Position numbers and translations under genes: made by a program. From assembly GCA_001887945.1 (NCBI GenBank), contig LDOQ01000371.1:1-11509 (forward strand): DNA of 11,509 bases. The letters are read 5' to 3'. This document shows, one piece after another, positions 1 to 8,130 of the stretch (positions are counted from its first letter, which is position 1; each line of letters starts with the position of its first letter). The notes beneath the pieces were generated by a model. It was not told where the DNA came from, made no database searches, and saw only the letters and a list, made by a program, of their open reading frames with translations. This DNA is from Spraguea lophii. Taxonomy: Eukaryota; Microsporidia; Spragueidae.

Positions 1-1405
1 GTTGTACCATCAAATAAAATTTTTTCATAATGAATGACTTCTTTAAAACAAGTTTTCTTATAACAAATCAAATACAACTTTTTTAGATATTTTTATTCAC
101 AGCTTTCATATTTTTTTGTATTTATAAAATTTTATGTTTTTTAACTAAAATTTTTGTTTAATAGAAATTATAGAATGAATGAACATCTCCGACTAACTAT
201 TTCAATTCATTCAAATTTATGTTATTTGATTCTCTTATAAGAGGCTCTATTAAACATTTCTTGTACCCATATTTACTTTTTACCAAAGTTTATAAAGAAA
301 CCTATAACCGACTGTGCCTTAAATAATAAATAGTTCGGGGGTAATTGGAGTTGACATCTTTTTTTTGTAACTGGTTTTTATTTAGGTTGATTTTTCTATA
401 AACCTCAATCCAACAAGAATTATTCCTTTTTTTTGCGAAATTATACTTTTTTAAATTAACTAATAAAATGGACTCGTTAAAGCATTATATATAAGTTTAT
501 GTCTGTATAGTAATTTTGCAATATTTTATAAAACATCAGAGTGTCATCTCATAAACCACAAAAAAATATATTTAAATTACTGATTTGTTCATTAGTCATT
601 GAGATATATATATATGTCATTTATTGACTCTAATTCATTATAATATGTTCATATCATCCTCCTTTGTAACAAAAAAATTTAAATCCATTTTATTTCTTAA
701 TAAACATCTGATTATACCCAGATCCCCGGTTTAATACAATAAAATTTTTTGTCTCAATAACTATTTCAAATTCATATATGTTTGGAATAAGATCGTTTTC
801 GGATTGTTGTTTTATTCTGCTTTATATGATCGATACATACTTCAATTTTCACGGATTTAACCCATACCAATAGATTGGTAGTTTATAAAGCATTTTTTAA
901 TATATTCCTGCATTTTTCGAATATTATACATGATTTTTATAGTTTTTTATTTTTCTGATGATCTTCTATATAAAATTGAATCGATGTGTACATATTTCAT
1001 ATAATAAATAAAAAAGATATAGTCCAACTTTGAAGATGTATTCTCGTTATGTCTATGGAACTATTGTTGTATCATTTCATTTATAATTTCGTATTTAATT
1101 TTTACATACTTGATTTTCTTTGTCTTGGGTTATTAATATCAATACGAATTTTATCCAGGAATCTTTTATATAATGTAATAAAATCGTGGTTGTCTTGTGT
1201 TCATCAAATCCCAGTTCATTGATTATCGGATTGTACTTTCTTATAAAGTTCATTATTAAAGATATATTTTATTTTACGTTTTTAATAATTATAAAATTTA
1301 TTAGCAAATCAATATTTTTTCAATATTTTTAACTTATATGCAATATTTGCTTGTTAATTTAGCTTTTCGAATGATCAATTAATATTTAATATATCTGGGT
1401 GGTTA
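1..1405. other. AT-rich stretch without an identifiable gene
   Basis: This is very AT-rich sequence with many short homopolymers and a short (AT)n run at about 603-615. I read all frames. On the minus strand between about 640 and 1320 there are patches of relatively stop-poor frame, for example one reading DKIRIDINNPRQRKSS near 1140-1190, but they break repeatedly and match no family I know. I see no tRNA, no terminal repeats and no intact open frame here. It may be older transposon debris of the same kind as the rest of the window, but nothing in the sequence proves that. Confidence 0.6.
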
Positions 1406-1684
1406 TTATCTCTGACTTACGTGCAATTTTTTTATTAATGGATGCATTTCCATGTTTGTGCCTAATATCACCAAATATATTTCATCGTTGAATTTTACTT
1501 TTATCGTATATTTGGGTTTTTTCTCGTGAAACTAAAACCACATTAGCCATGTTTCCTGGCTGTTCAACTCAAAGTATATATTCTTATTATATTTCTTCTT
1601 ATATATATAACAGTAAATTTCTTTTTCAAGGAAAAACTTTTTTCTTGTTTCCTCTTTATTTTTCCTTGGATTTATTTTTTTCTT
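1406..1684 (-). pseudogene. Unidentified decayed frame, 92 codons with one internal stop
   Basis: Reading the minus strand from 1684 to the TAA at 1408-1406 gives 92 codons with a single internal TAG (1534-1532). In DNA this AT-rich a stop is expected about every 11 codons, so the frame stands out. The first 50 codons are lysine-rich. The second part contains KPKYTIKVKFNDEIYLVIL, which reads like ordinary folded protein. There is no ATG at the left boundary, so an upstream exon, a frameshift or a lost start would be needed. I do not recognise a family. It lies downstream of the transposase relic at 1902-2690 on the same strand and could be more debris or a chance purine-rich frame. A plus-strand reading of the same bases (1549-1740) is low-complexity Phe/Ser/Leu and I treat it as the shadow. 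Confidence 0.25.
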
Positions 1685-1901
1685 TTATAGATTTGGACTC
1701 TTTTAATAATTTACATTTTTTGTTTGTATTTGAAAGTTAATTGTTTTATATTTATTAAAGTTTCTTCAAATAATTTTGTTTCAATAATTTTTTTTAGAAA
1801 ACGTGACGGTATAAATTTTTTAACTATACTTATAATTACTTTTAATTTGATTTTTAAATTATAGGATTTTCCTTTTAATTTAATAAAACAATAAAATCTA
1901 A

Positions 1902-2690
1902 TTAATTAATGAATTTTTTGTTTACACATATCGGCACTCTTAAAAACTTTTTATAATACTCAGTAAGGTCCTTTTCAATTATTTCTTCAAATTTATTTTT
2001 AATAAAATTATTCAATTCCCTTTCATTATTTGCTTTTTGCTGTGCAATTTAATTTTTCATTTACCAAAATAATCCTTAATGATATTAAGTTGGATGAGTA
2101 TAAGGGTAAATACTATACTTCTATATTGTATTTTATTCATTCACTTCAGAATAATGATGTATTCTAGCACTGTTAGTTATTAAAATAAGTTGTGATATAC
2201 CTTTTCTGAATATTTTTTTACTAATCTGATAATATAATTGTTAAAATCAACTCCATTTACGGGATAATAATTAAAGTAATAATATATTTTTCAATGCTTA
2301 TTAACTGATGTTATTACAGATATATTTTTGTTCCTATATTTGATACAATCATGTTAACGGGGTGTTTTAGGAGAACGGCCATGTTCGCATTCATAAAAAC
2401 ATTAAAATCCATTGTATTTACAAAAATAAAATTTTTATAACCTATTTTTAATATCTTATCGAATTATTTTTTGATAAACTTCTCGTGTTTTTCTCTTGTA
2501 TTTCCATTGTCTTTCCTTTCAGGAATAGTCGAAACCTTTTTCACGGTAAAGATAAAATCGTATAATCCACGATCTATTGTAAATTTGTTTACTCATATAT
2601 TATATTTCACGTTTTGTGTTCTACAAGATTTTGCTGTACTATAATAACAAACTCTCTAACTTTTGAAATTATATTTTCTTCTTCTTAATA
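1902..2690 (-). pseudogene. Tc1/mariner-IS630 superfamily transposase relic A
   Basis: This is a decayed DDE transposase, a cut-and-paste enzyme acting on element ends in the nucleus, readable in pieces across three frames. The N-terminal helix-turn-helix part (about 2594-2690) runs into KVSTIPERKDNGNTREKHEK, the usual linker before the catalytic domain. Next come FIFVNTMDFN (about 2402-2435, where the family has an Asp-Glu pair), HGRSPK, then KNISVITSVNK, VNGVDFNNYI and ITNSARIHH (about 2150-2184, family motif DNARIH). A tyrosine/proline stretch follows and then IIKDYFGK (about 2065-2083, family motif NPIE-F-K). The C-terminal tail KANNERELNNFIKNKFEE runs open to TAA at 1904-1902. All three catalytic positions are substituted. 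Length is about 263 codons against a usual 330-350, so the extreme N-terminus is missing or unreadable. Terminal repeats are uncertain: 1798-1820 and the complement of 2779-2798 both start AAACGT but match poorly. It is distinct in sequence from relics B and C. Confidence 0.75.
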
Positions 2691-3289
2691 TTTAATTTTT
2701 TAGATTATTACATCAAATCTTCTTTTTTTATTAGAACTTCCCAATTAAAGATTCTTACATACCGTATATTGTCTGGAATTTTATATTAAGGACGTTTTTC
2801 ATGATTTAACTGTATATTTTTGATTTTTTAATAATATAACTCTTACTCTCAATTCGTCTGAGATTTTTTTCGTTTTTTCGAGATGTAATAATTATAATTG
2901 TTTTTCTTTTTATATTTGTTTGATTATTTATGTGTCACTTTTATTCGCTTGTTAAATATTTTAATTTGCGATATAAATTTTTTTATACGTTTTTAGAATA
3001 ATATTAATCCCAAAAAAACAAAAAGTGGTATTTTATTAAATTAAATGGGAAATAGTTTAAAAAATCAAACATGAACCCCATATCTTATAATGTCTATATT
3101 TACATTGACAGTTCTACTGTTTTTCAAGCTCGAATACATCTCCTGACCCATAAACAAATTCTATTTATTTCTCTTCTTTTTAATCTTATAAACTATTATA
3201 TGTCTACCATGAAAAAATATCACCCATAAGTAAAACCCCCTTTGTTACATTGGACCAATGTAAGGGCAAACTTACAAACAACATCTCGA
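2691..3289. other. AT-rich spacer without a supported gene
   Basis: The spacer between transposase relic A and the last recognisable codons of the gypsy-like integrase holds no family I can name. A plus-strand ATG frame of 52 codons (3071-3229) exists but has no supporting feature and is read as chance. If the gypsy-like element once had a 3' long terminal repeat, it should lie here or further left. I see no matching copy in the window, because the other end of that element lies beyond or within decayed sequence on the right. Confidence 0.5.
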
Positions 3290-3765
3290 TCTAAAATAAA
3301 AAAATGTAAATGTAAACTTTGGTATGTTTTTTATAAAATATATTTTTAGGATATTTTGTGAAGGGTACAGCGCATGCGACTATGTTCGAATCCCAATGAA
3401 CCTTATTTTTTACTAAATAAAAATAAATTTTATTAATAATTTTTACCCTACTTATTGAAATTTTTGATTTCTTGAGATGTAGTGTTTTATTATTTCTGTA
3501 AAATGGTTTGTAAGAATTTTTTTTATTTCGCATATATCTCTATATAAAAACTATCTAATTTTTTTATGGTTTTATTATTAGTATTAAAATTCTATCTCCT
3601 ATTTTTATTTCGTATTTTGATATTTGTGTATTACAATTTTTATCTATTCTTTTAATATATTCTTATCTTACAAAAGAAATTTGCAGAACGCGATTCTGTG
3701 TTTTCATTATTATAATGTATCATTATATTATTTTCTGTTTGTCAGTTATAAAATAATGTAGTATT
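3290..3765 (-). pseudogene. Gypsy-like integrase, C-terminal part (after the TIR-element insertion)
   Basis: This is the distal piece of the integrase gene whose core lies at 6854-7300 and 5335-5657. The TIR element separates it from the core. Reading leftwards, about 3624-3662 gives EYIKRIDKNCNTQ and about 3580-3623 gives ISKYEIKIGDRILI. This is the arrangement seen just after the core of Ty3/gypsy-type and related integrases, where a basic helix precedes a tyrosine and a GD-V-L-like strand. The following frame, 3533-3291, is open for 80 codons and lysine-rich (KPFYRNN, VKNKVHWDSN) and fits a decayed C-terminal tail. The joint is plausible because the last codons right of the TIR element (about 5340-5400) read as the end of the catalytic core. 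Several stops and frameshifts make it non-functional. Confidence 0.55.
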
Positions 3766-3772
3766 AAATTAA

Positions 3773-3984
3773 GACTCCAAAAATAAATACAAAGAAAAAA
3801 GTAAAGGGGATTTATTTATATTGAATTATTGTATAACATATTATTTTTTCAATTTCTGGCAATCTCTATATGTCATATTTTAAAAAAATCACTGTTTTTT
3901 AAATGGTCCCTGGGGTGAAATTAAGGCCCAAATGGCAATCAAATATTAAATAAAAATAAGTATATAAATTGATTTGTTATAAAA
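3773..3984 (+). repeat. Left terminal inverted repeat, 212 bp
   Basis: The repeat matches the complement of 5112-5327 base for base as far as I can read by eye, except that the left copy lacks four bases: CTCTATATGTC here against CTCTATCTATATGTC on the right, a single CTAT unit. It contains the GC-richer landmark GGTCCCTGGGGTGAAATTAAG. Such long, almost identical ends would carry the transposase binding sites. Confidence 0.93.
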
Positions 3985-4180
3985 AACAAGAATGCCTATA
4001 AAATGTAAATTTCTCTTTTAAAAAATATTTTTAATCGTTATTGTTAACATTATTAGGGGTGTTATTACCTGTCCTTCTAATTATGTTTTATTTATGCTTG
4101 CTATTTCATTAAAACATCTCATTCTATATTCTCCTATAGCCAGTATTTCCTCGCCATTCAATAATACTTGGGAGATATGG

Positions 4181-5112
4181 TCATTTCGATATATTACTAT
4201 TATTATTAAAACCAGTTGTATTTAGAAATAACTTGGCTGGTGTTTCATTCATAGCTCTATGTTTTTTTATATTATATTGATACGTTACCTTATCAATAAT
4301 ATTCACCCATTGTCTTGTATTCCTGTATAAAATTACAGATATTAAACTTTTTTTGATTGTAAAATTAAATCTTTTAACTCGACTCTGCGACTCTGAATGA
4401 TGGTGGAGATCGAATATATGTTTTATATTATATTTTTACATATAGAATTTATTAATCTATTGTTAAATTCCCGCCATTATCAGTGTGTATTTCTCTGGGA
4501 ATAATACATATTATAAAAAGATTTTCTAAGTGGATATACACTTCTTCTGCAGTTTTATTAATACATGGGAAACACCATGCAAATTTGGTTGCATAACCAA
4601 TTATAATTAAAATATATTTAAAATTCTTGTTATCAGATTGATAATCTAATATATATGTGTTATATCAAATTGAATTCTAGCAAGTTTTTAAATAATAATG
4701 ATAGGCTGTGTGGATATTTGATCAATATGTGTATCACGTGCACCACAAATAGAACAATTATCCAATACCACTTTTACACCAGTTATTTTTATATTATAAA
4801 ATTTATTTTTTGTTTTATTAAAAGTTGAATTTATACCTCTATGATAACTTTCATGGATTTTTTCAATATATTCTTCTTTTAATCTAATAATATATTCTGG
4901 AATATATTCCAGAGGATGTTTATTTGTTTTTATAAAAATTTTATAATTTAATAACAACATTTTATCCGCTTTTATTTTAAATTTCTTTTTTTTTGTTAAA
5001 TTTAATTGGATATATCCTGTTCTTAAATATATAACCAAATCATTATATTCTTCTTCGGTTTTTATTTTTATTAAATTTGCATGTTGGATTCTTAAAAAAA
5101 AGAAATTTCCAT
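4181..5112 (-). pseudogene. Ginger-like transposase (integrase fold), broken
   Basis: This is the presumed transposase of the TIR element. The ATG at 5112-5110 starts in the last base of the right TIR. The frame is lost at a run of eight T (minus strand, 5101-5094) and continues one base out as an open stretch to 4688. That stretch holds an H2C2 zinc-binding domain, IHESYHRGI followed by NCSICG, with spacing H-x3-H-x28-C-x2-C. Next come QFDITHI (about 4660-4680, first catalytic Asp retained), a strand reading YATKFAWCFPCINKTAEEVY (about 4555-4615) and HTDNGG (about 4470-4490, second Asp retained). A last open frame (about 4181-4440) has SESQSRVKRFN, where the family has Q-G-x-V-E-R-F-N, so the catalytic Glu is Lys. 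HRAMNETPAKLF follows. At least three frameshifts and several stops inactivate it. Confidence 0.72.
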
Positions 5113-5327
5113 TTTATAACAAATCAATTTATATACTTATTTTTATTTAATATTTGATTGCCATTTGGGCCTTAATTTCACCCCAGGGACCATTTAAAAA
5201 ACAGTGATTTTTTTAAAATATGACATATAGATAGAGATTGCCAGAAATTGAAAAAATAATATGTTATACAATAATTCAATATAAATAAATCCCCTTTACT
5301 TTTTTCTTTGTATTTATTTTTGGAGTC
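5112..5327 (-). repeat. Right terminal inverted repeat, 216 bp
   Basis: This is the complement of the left repeat 3773-3984 with one extra CTAT unit. Its inner end coincides with the candidate start codon of the element's transposase, so promoter elements for that gene would have to lie within the repeat itself. Confidence 0.93.
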
Positions 5328-5334
5328 TTAATTT

Positions 5335-5657
5335 CACAGGATTAATTTTATTCAACAGTCGGTTATAAAATAGTTTAAACGGATTCTTTAATGCTGCAGA
5401 ATGAATGGTTTTGTTATAATTAAATGTACCCTATGGAAGATATTTAGGCCTATTGTTTTTATTGTTTTTAAATGTTTTTTTATTTATCATTCTTGTTAAT
5501 GTTTGATTAAAACGTTCAACCTGTCCCTATGGTTGAAGACGTCTTGGCCTACCAAATACGTGTAAAGTTTTCCCAATTTTATATAATTCTTTTATACGTG
5601 ATTTTTAAATTCTAAACCATTATTACCTTGTATTATTTGTGGTGCACCTTTTAATTA
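5335..5657 (-). pseudogene. Gypsy-like integrase, second half of catalytic core
   Basis: Reading leftwards from the TA at 5656-5657, the minus strand gives KGAPQIIQGNNGLEFKNH, then (in other frames) FGRPRRLQP and GQVERFNQTLTRM. Near 5340-5400 a segment reads SAALKNPFKLFYNRLLNKIN. These are the successive landmarks of a retroviral/Ty3-gypsy integrase core: G-x-P, DNG-x-EF, Q-G-x-V-E-R-x-N and the HSA/TPF helix. The second catalytic Asp is Asn here (GNNG), while the catalytic Glu in VERFN is retained. A TAG and several frameshifts break it. It continues the core at 6854-7020 across the mariner insertion, and its C-terminal part resumes at 3765 beyond the TIR element. Confidence 0.72.
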
Positions 5658-5742
5658 CAGGGGTTTTCAAAAATAAAAGTACGAATTTCAAAAAAGAAAA
5701 TACAAAATTTTATAATTATAAATAAATTTTAAAAAATAATTA
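5658..5742 (+). repeat. Left end of relic B with an extra terminal unit
   Basis: The outer 25 or so bases (CAGGGGTTTTCAAAAATAAA and AGTAC) are followed by a second similar unit, TTTCAAAAAAGAAAATAC, and it is this inner unit that aligns best with the right end. The left terminus therefore looks as though it carries the end motif twice, while the right end (about 6770-6853) carries it once. Confidence 0.6.
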
Positions 5743-5799
5743 ATTAATTACTAATAAACTAATTTAATTAAATATTCTATTTATTTTATTCCACATATT

Positions 5800-6600
5800 A
5801 TTGTATAAATTTCTAAAAAAATTGACTTGTATTTGAATTAAATTTAGCAATTGCATCTGTAACATAATTTTTAAGTATATCCCTGGTACAGCTTTGAGCT
5901 CTCTATTTATTATCTTGTTTTTTTAAAATACTGAACACGTTTTTTATTTGGTTCAGTCGGAGAATATGACGGTAAAAATTAATATTCTATATTTTTTATT
6001 TAAAAATGTTTTGATGGCTTGTGCAAAATGAAATCTAAAATTATCTACGCCAAAACTGCAGTGTTTATAAAAACATCCTCTTCAAATGATTCTTGTAAGA
6101 ATGTAAAAAATAAATCTGTATTATATGCACCATAAATTGCTTTACATTTTATTGGTCCAAAAATAAGAAATATCGAACATACAAATACGTTACGTCCATG
6201 CGATGATGCAGTATAACTAAAGGCATCTGTATTTGTGGGGTGTATCAATAGCCATTACTCAGATGAAGATTAAAGTAACGTTCATCAGATAAAATAATGT
6301 TTTATTGGTCATTCCCAACAAAACAGAACAGCATCTTATTACTAAGTGCCTATGATCGTCTGATACGATCACTGAAGAGCCTTTTTAGGCGTTTCCTTAT
6401 CAATCCATTTGTGTTAACAAGTTTAATTATTATTGACAAGGATATCGGAACGACTGAATTGGTGCATATTTCTTTTGCACCAACTTGTGTTAATGCATTG
6501 TTCATGGCAAAAATTTCTTTACTTTCATTTTCGTTTACAGTATTATCTTTTTTTCTTTCTCCCCTTTGTTTTAACATAATCATCAAAGAAGGTGAGTTGG
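5800..6600 (-). pseudogene. Tc1/mariner-type transposase of relic B
   Basis: The minus strand reads NGLIRKRLKRLF (about 6380-6420, linker/DNA-binding region), then LSDERYFNLHLSNGY (about 6247-6292, first catalytic Asp retained, in SDE). The open frame 6248-6045 contains TASSHGRNVFVCSIFLIFG and IYGAYNTDLFFTFLQESF, the usual RGxN-strand and GxYN-F-FL motifs. DNFRFHFAQAI (about 6013-6045) keeps the second Asp. NQIKNVFSILKKQDN (about 5920-5956) has Lys where the family has the catalytic Glu (NPIE). The C-terminal helix KNYVTDAIAKFNSNTSQFF lies near 5820-5880. Frameshifts separate several of these blocks, so the gene is dead. Plus-strand open frame 6297-6650 is its shadow. Confidence 0.78.
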
Positions 6601-6769
6601 CCGTTTCCAGATATCTTGATAATTTATATATTGCTCTTGATTTAGATTAGTGATTGCTATTAAATCTTTGCGCCTTTTCTCCCCTTTTACTTGTTTATTT
6701 GATTATATATTGTTTTCACTAACTTAATATATCTTTGCATTCAACAACAAGGGAGAAATAATTAACATA

Positions 6770-6853
6770 TATAAATTCTATTAAAACTATTTGTTTATTT
6801 TTAAATTTATCTATAATTTTAAAATTTTGTACTTTCTTTTTTGAAAAACCTTG
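6770..6853 (-). repeat. Right end of relic B
   Basis: The complement begins CAAGGTTTTTCAAAAAAGAA and continues with a block matching about 5689-5742 at the left end with only a few mismatches. TA follows at 6854-6855. Confidence 0.7.
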
Positions 6854-7300
6854 TAAAATAACTTTTCTAATGAGTCAACAACAACAAATTCAACTTTTTT
6901 GTTTCTTACCGGTAACGAAAGACAAATTTCGTGCAAATATCAATAATCGATGAAATCCGTTCATATTATTCCTCGTCATTACTATATTTTTTAATCCTAC
7001 CAGACCAATTTGTATTTTTTCAAAAGGTTTTTAGATAACATGTTAGGGTTCTCTTTTGGTTTAAATGATAATGTTCTTTGGAAGGTAAAATAATTTTTAC
7101 AGTATTTCTCATTTTTTTTTGAATTTTAAAAATTTTCGATTTGATAAATGTTTTAATTTGTTTACAACGAGAAATGAGAATGTTAATGTAATTTTATAAC
7201 CTCTAATTTCATCGTTTCTATCAATTCATCAGATAGACTCTAAGGAACTTTTTATTTTCTATAAGATATAATGTGTTTTCAATATATTTAAAATGTCCTA
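6854..7300 (-). pseudogene. Gypsy-like integrase, zinc-binding region and first half of core
   Basis: From about 7300 leftwards the minus strand reads FKYIENTLYLIENKKFLRV and then, a frame away, DELIETM. These resemble the strand and helix just before the H2C2 zinc-binding motif of Ty3/gypsy integrases; the Cys pair is not clearly readable (about 7150-7230). At about 7000-7020 IQIGLV occupies the position of the first catalytic Asp (family Q-x-D-L-V), which is Gly here. ISSIIDICTKFVFRYR (about 6900-6950) is the strand after it. VEFVVVDSLEKLF (about 6857-6895) leads to the mariner insertion, after which the core resumes at 5655. Its reading frame is shared with the continuation once the mariner copy and one TA are removed. 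The gene is broken by frameshifts. Confidence 0.65.
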
Positions 7301-7429
7301 CCTTCTTTTTTAATCGATATCTGACATATTTTTTTATTTATTAATATATTTTGTCTTTAAATATTGTAAAATCTTATTTAACCCAATTTCGTTTTTTATT
7401 TCTCTTTTATACATAGGATAAAATTATTA

Positions 7430-8130
7430 TTATTTTTCATAATATAAATTTAAAAATTTTCGAATTGTCAAGGTTAGAATACCATTGGCGCAATACTTTA
7501 AAACGAACAAATTAAGCCCACGGATGTGACATGTGTAATAACTTCTACACGAAACATTTTTTATTATAAAAAAATCCAACATCTTGAAAAAACTTTCTTT
7601 CATACCAATCACCAGAGGAGAATAATGAAACCCCAATCCTCTTAGAAATATATTTGAAATTTTAACACACAACCAACTGAAATTCATAATTCCCATGTAA
7701 TTTTTTAACGTCCGAAAAATCCTTAATAGTCAAATGTACGTATACCTCCCTGTATATCGATTTCGTGAAGGAATCATTTGAAATTAAATAAATCCAGGGA
7801 AGAATTTGTATATGATGATATCCATGTGAATATGGAATCAGATAATATTCGCATTTCGAAACAGAATAAATCTTCTGGGAAACGGAGGAATAAAAATTTC
7901 AAAATATAGTTCATAAATTTTATATGTATACCATATTAGAAGATCTAGATATATTAACATTGCCATGTCTTATAGTTATTAGAGTTTCGAAATGCATAAT
8001 GATACTATCTCTACCAATTATTCGCATAATTTTATTAACAACATAAATTATACTGGATTTAATCGGTTTATAAAAAGAGAGGGTTTGTACAGTTGCAGGT
8101 CTGTATTTTAAAATTTTTTGAATTGTATGC
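7430..8130 (-). pseudogene. Ty3/gypsy-like reverse transcriptase relic
   Basis: Starting near 8130 the minus strand has a long stop-poor frame. YKPIKSS (about 8053-8073) is followed by VVNKIMRIIG, a GNVNI turn and SVSKCEYYLIPYSHGYHHIQ (about 7797-7860). The last block matches the Y-x-S-x-L-D-L-x-S-G-Y-H-Q-I region of Ty3/gypsy polymerases, with the first catalytic Asp replaced (LIPY for LDL-type). The spacing from the Gly of GNVNI to the Gly of HGYHH is 47 residues, as in intact family members. The 88-codon open frame 7696-7430 holds MLDFFIIK (about 7559-7582) at the place of the YLDD box, followed by LKYCANGILTLTIRKFL, the usual helix and strand after it. About five stops and at least one frameshift inactivate it. 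An RNase H domain, expected next, is not visible: the integrase region begins within about 150 bases. Confidence 0.66.

Larger units (their letters stand above)
3773..5327 (-). mobile_element. TIR transposon with Ginger-like integrase, 1555 bp, nested in gypsy-like pol
   Basis: The element is bounded by long terminal inverted repeats starting GACTCCAAAAATAAATAC on each side. TTAA lies immediately outside both ends (3769-3772 and 5328-5331), consistent with a 4-bp target duplication. Because the flanks read AAATTAA / TTAATTT, an AATT duplication with two more bases in each repeat is equally possible. Inside is a broken minus-strand transposase of the retroviral/gypsy integrase type, as known for Ginger (gypsy-integrase-related) DNA transposons, which have long TIRs and 4-bp duplications. 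TTAA is also the target of piggyBac and Kolobok elements, but the coding content argues against those. The insertion splits the gypsy-like integrase between 3765 and 5335. Assignment to Ginger rests on gene content and ends, not on a database match. Confidence 0.75.
5658..6853 (-). mobile_element. Tc1/mariner-type relic B, about 1.2 kb, flanked by TA
   Basis: The ends are CAGGGGTTTTCAAAAATAAA at the left and, as complement, CAAGGTTTTTCAAAAAAGAA at the right. The inner parts of both ends (TTTCAAAAAAGAAA-TACAAAATTTT and beyond) match with a few differences, giving imperfect terminal repeats of about 60-85 bp. TA flanks both sides (5656-5657, 6854-6855), the target duplication expected of this superfamily. 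The 1196-bp length is also typical. The body contains a decayed minus-strand DDE transposase. Deleting the element plus one TA rejoins the two halves of the gypsy-like integrase reading frame, which is independent evidence for both boundaries. Confidence 0.85.

Noticed and set aside
602..618. Short (AT)n run as a microsatellite
   Set aside because: Only about six units, unremarkable in DNA of this composition.
1549..1740. Plus-strand 63-codon open frame
   Set aside because: Low-complexity Phe/Ser/Leu product with no motif. The opposite strand carries a longer protein-like frame.
3071..3229. Plus-strand ATG frame of 52 codons
   Set aside because: Short, with no motif or conserved neighbour. 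A frame of this length is not rare among the six frames of a window this size.
3360..3408. GTTCGAATCCC at 3384-3394 suggested a tRNA T loop on the plus strand
   Set aside because: Only the B-box-like core matches. The T stem does not pair, there is no A box at the right distance, and the position lies within the tail of the integrase relic.
3773..5327. Classification as a piggyBac or Kolobok element because of TTAA flanks
   Set aside because: The internal gene has an H2C2 zinc-binding domain and a retroviral-type integrase core, which those families lack.
6297..6650. Plus-strand 117-codon open frame
   Set aside because: It is antisense to the DNA-binding part of relic B's transposase, whose family blocks are clear on the minus strand.
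7430..7696. Reading of this region in another frame as a DDE transposase strand (VITHVTSVGLIC)
   Set aside because: The 88-codon frame gives MLDFFIIK and the following helix at the correct distance from the upstream gypsy-like polymerase motifs. No DNA-transposase motifs follow on the other reading.
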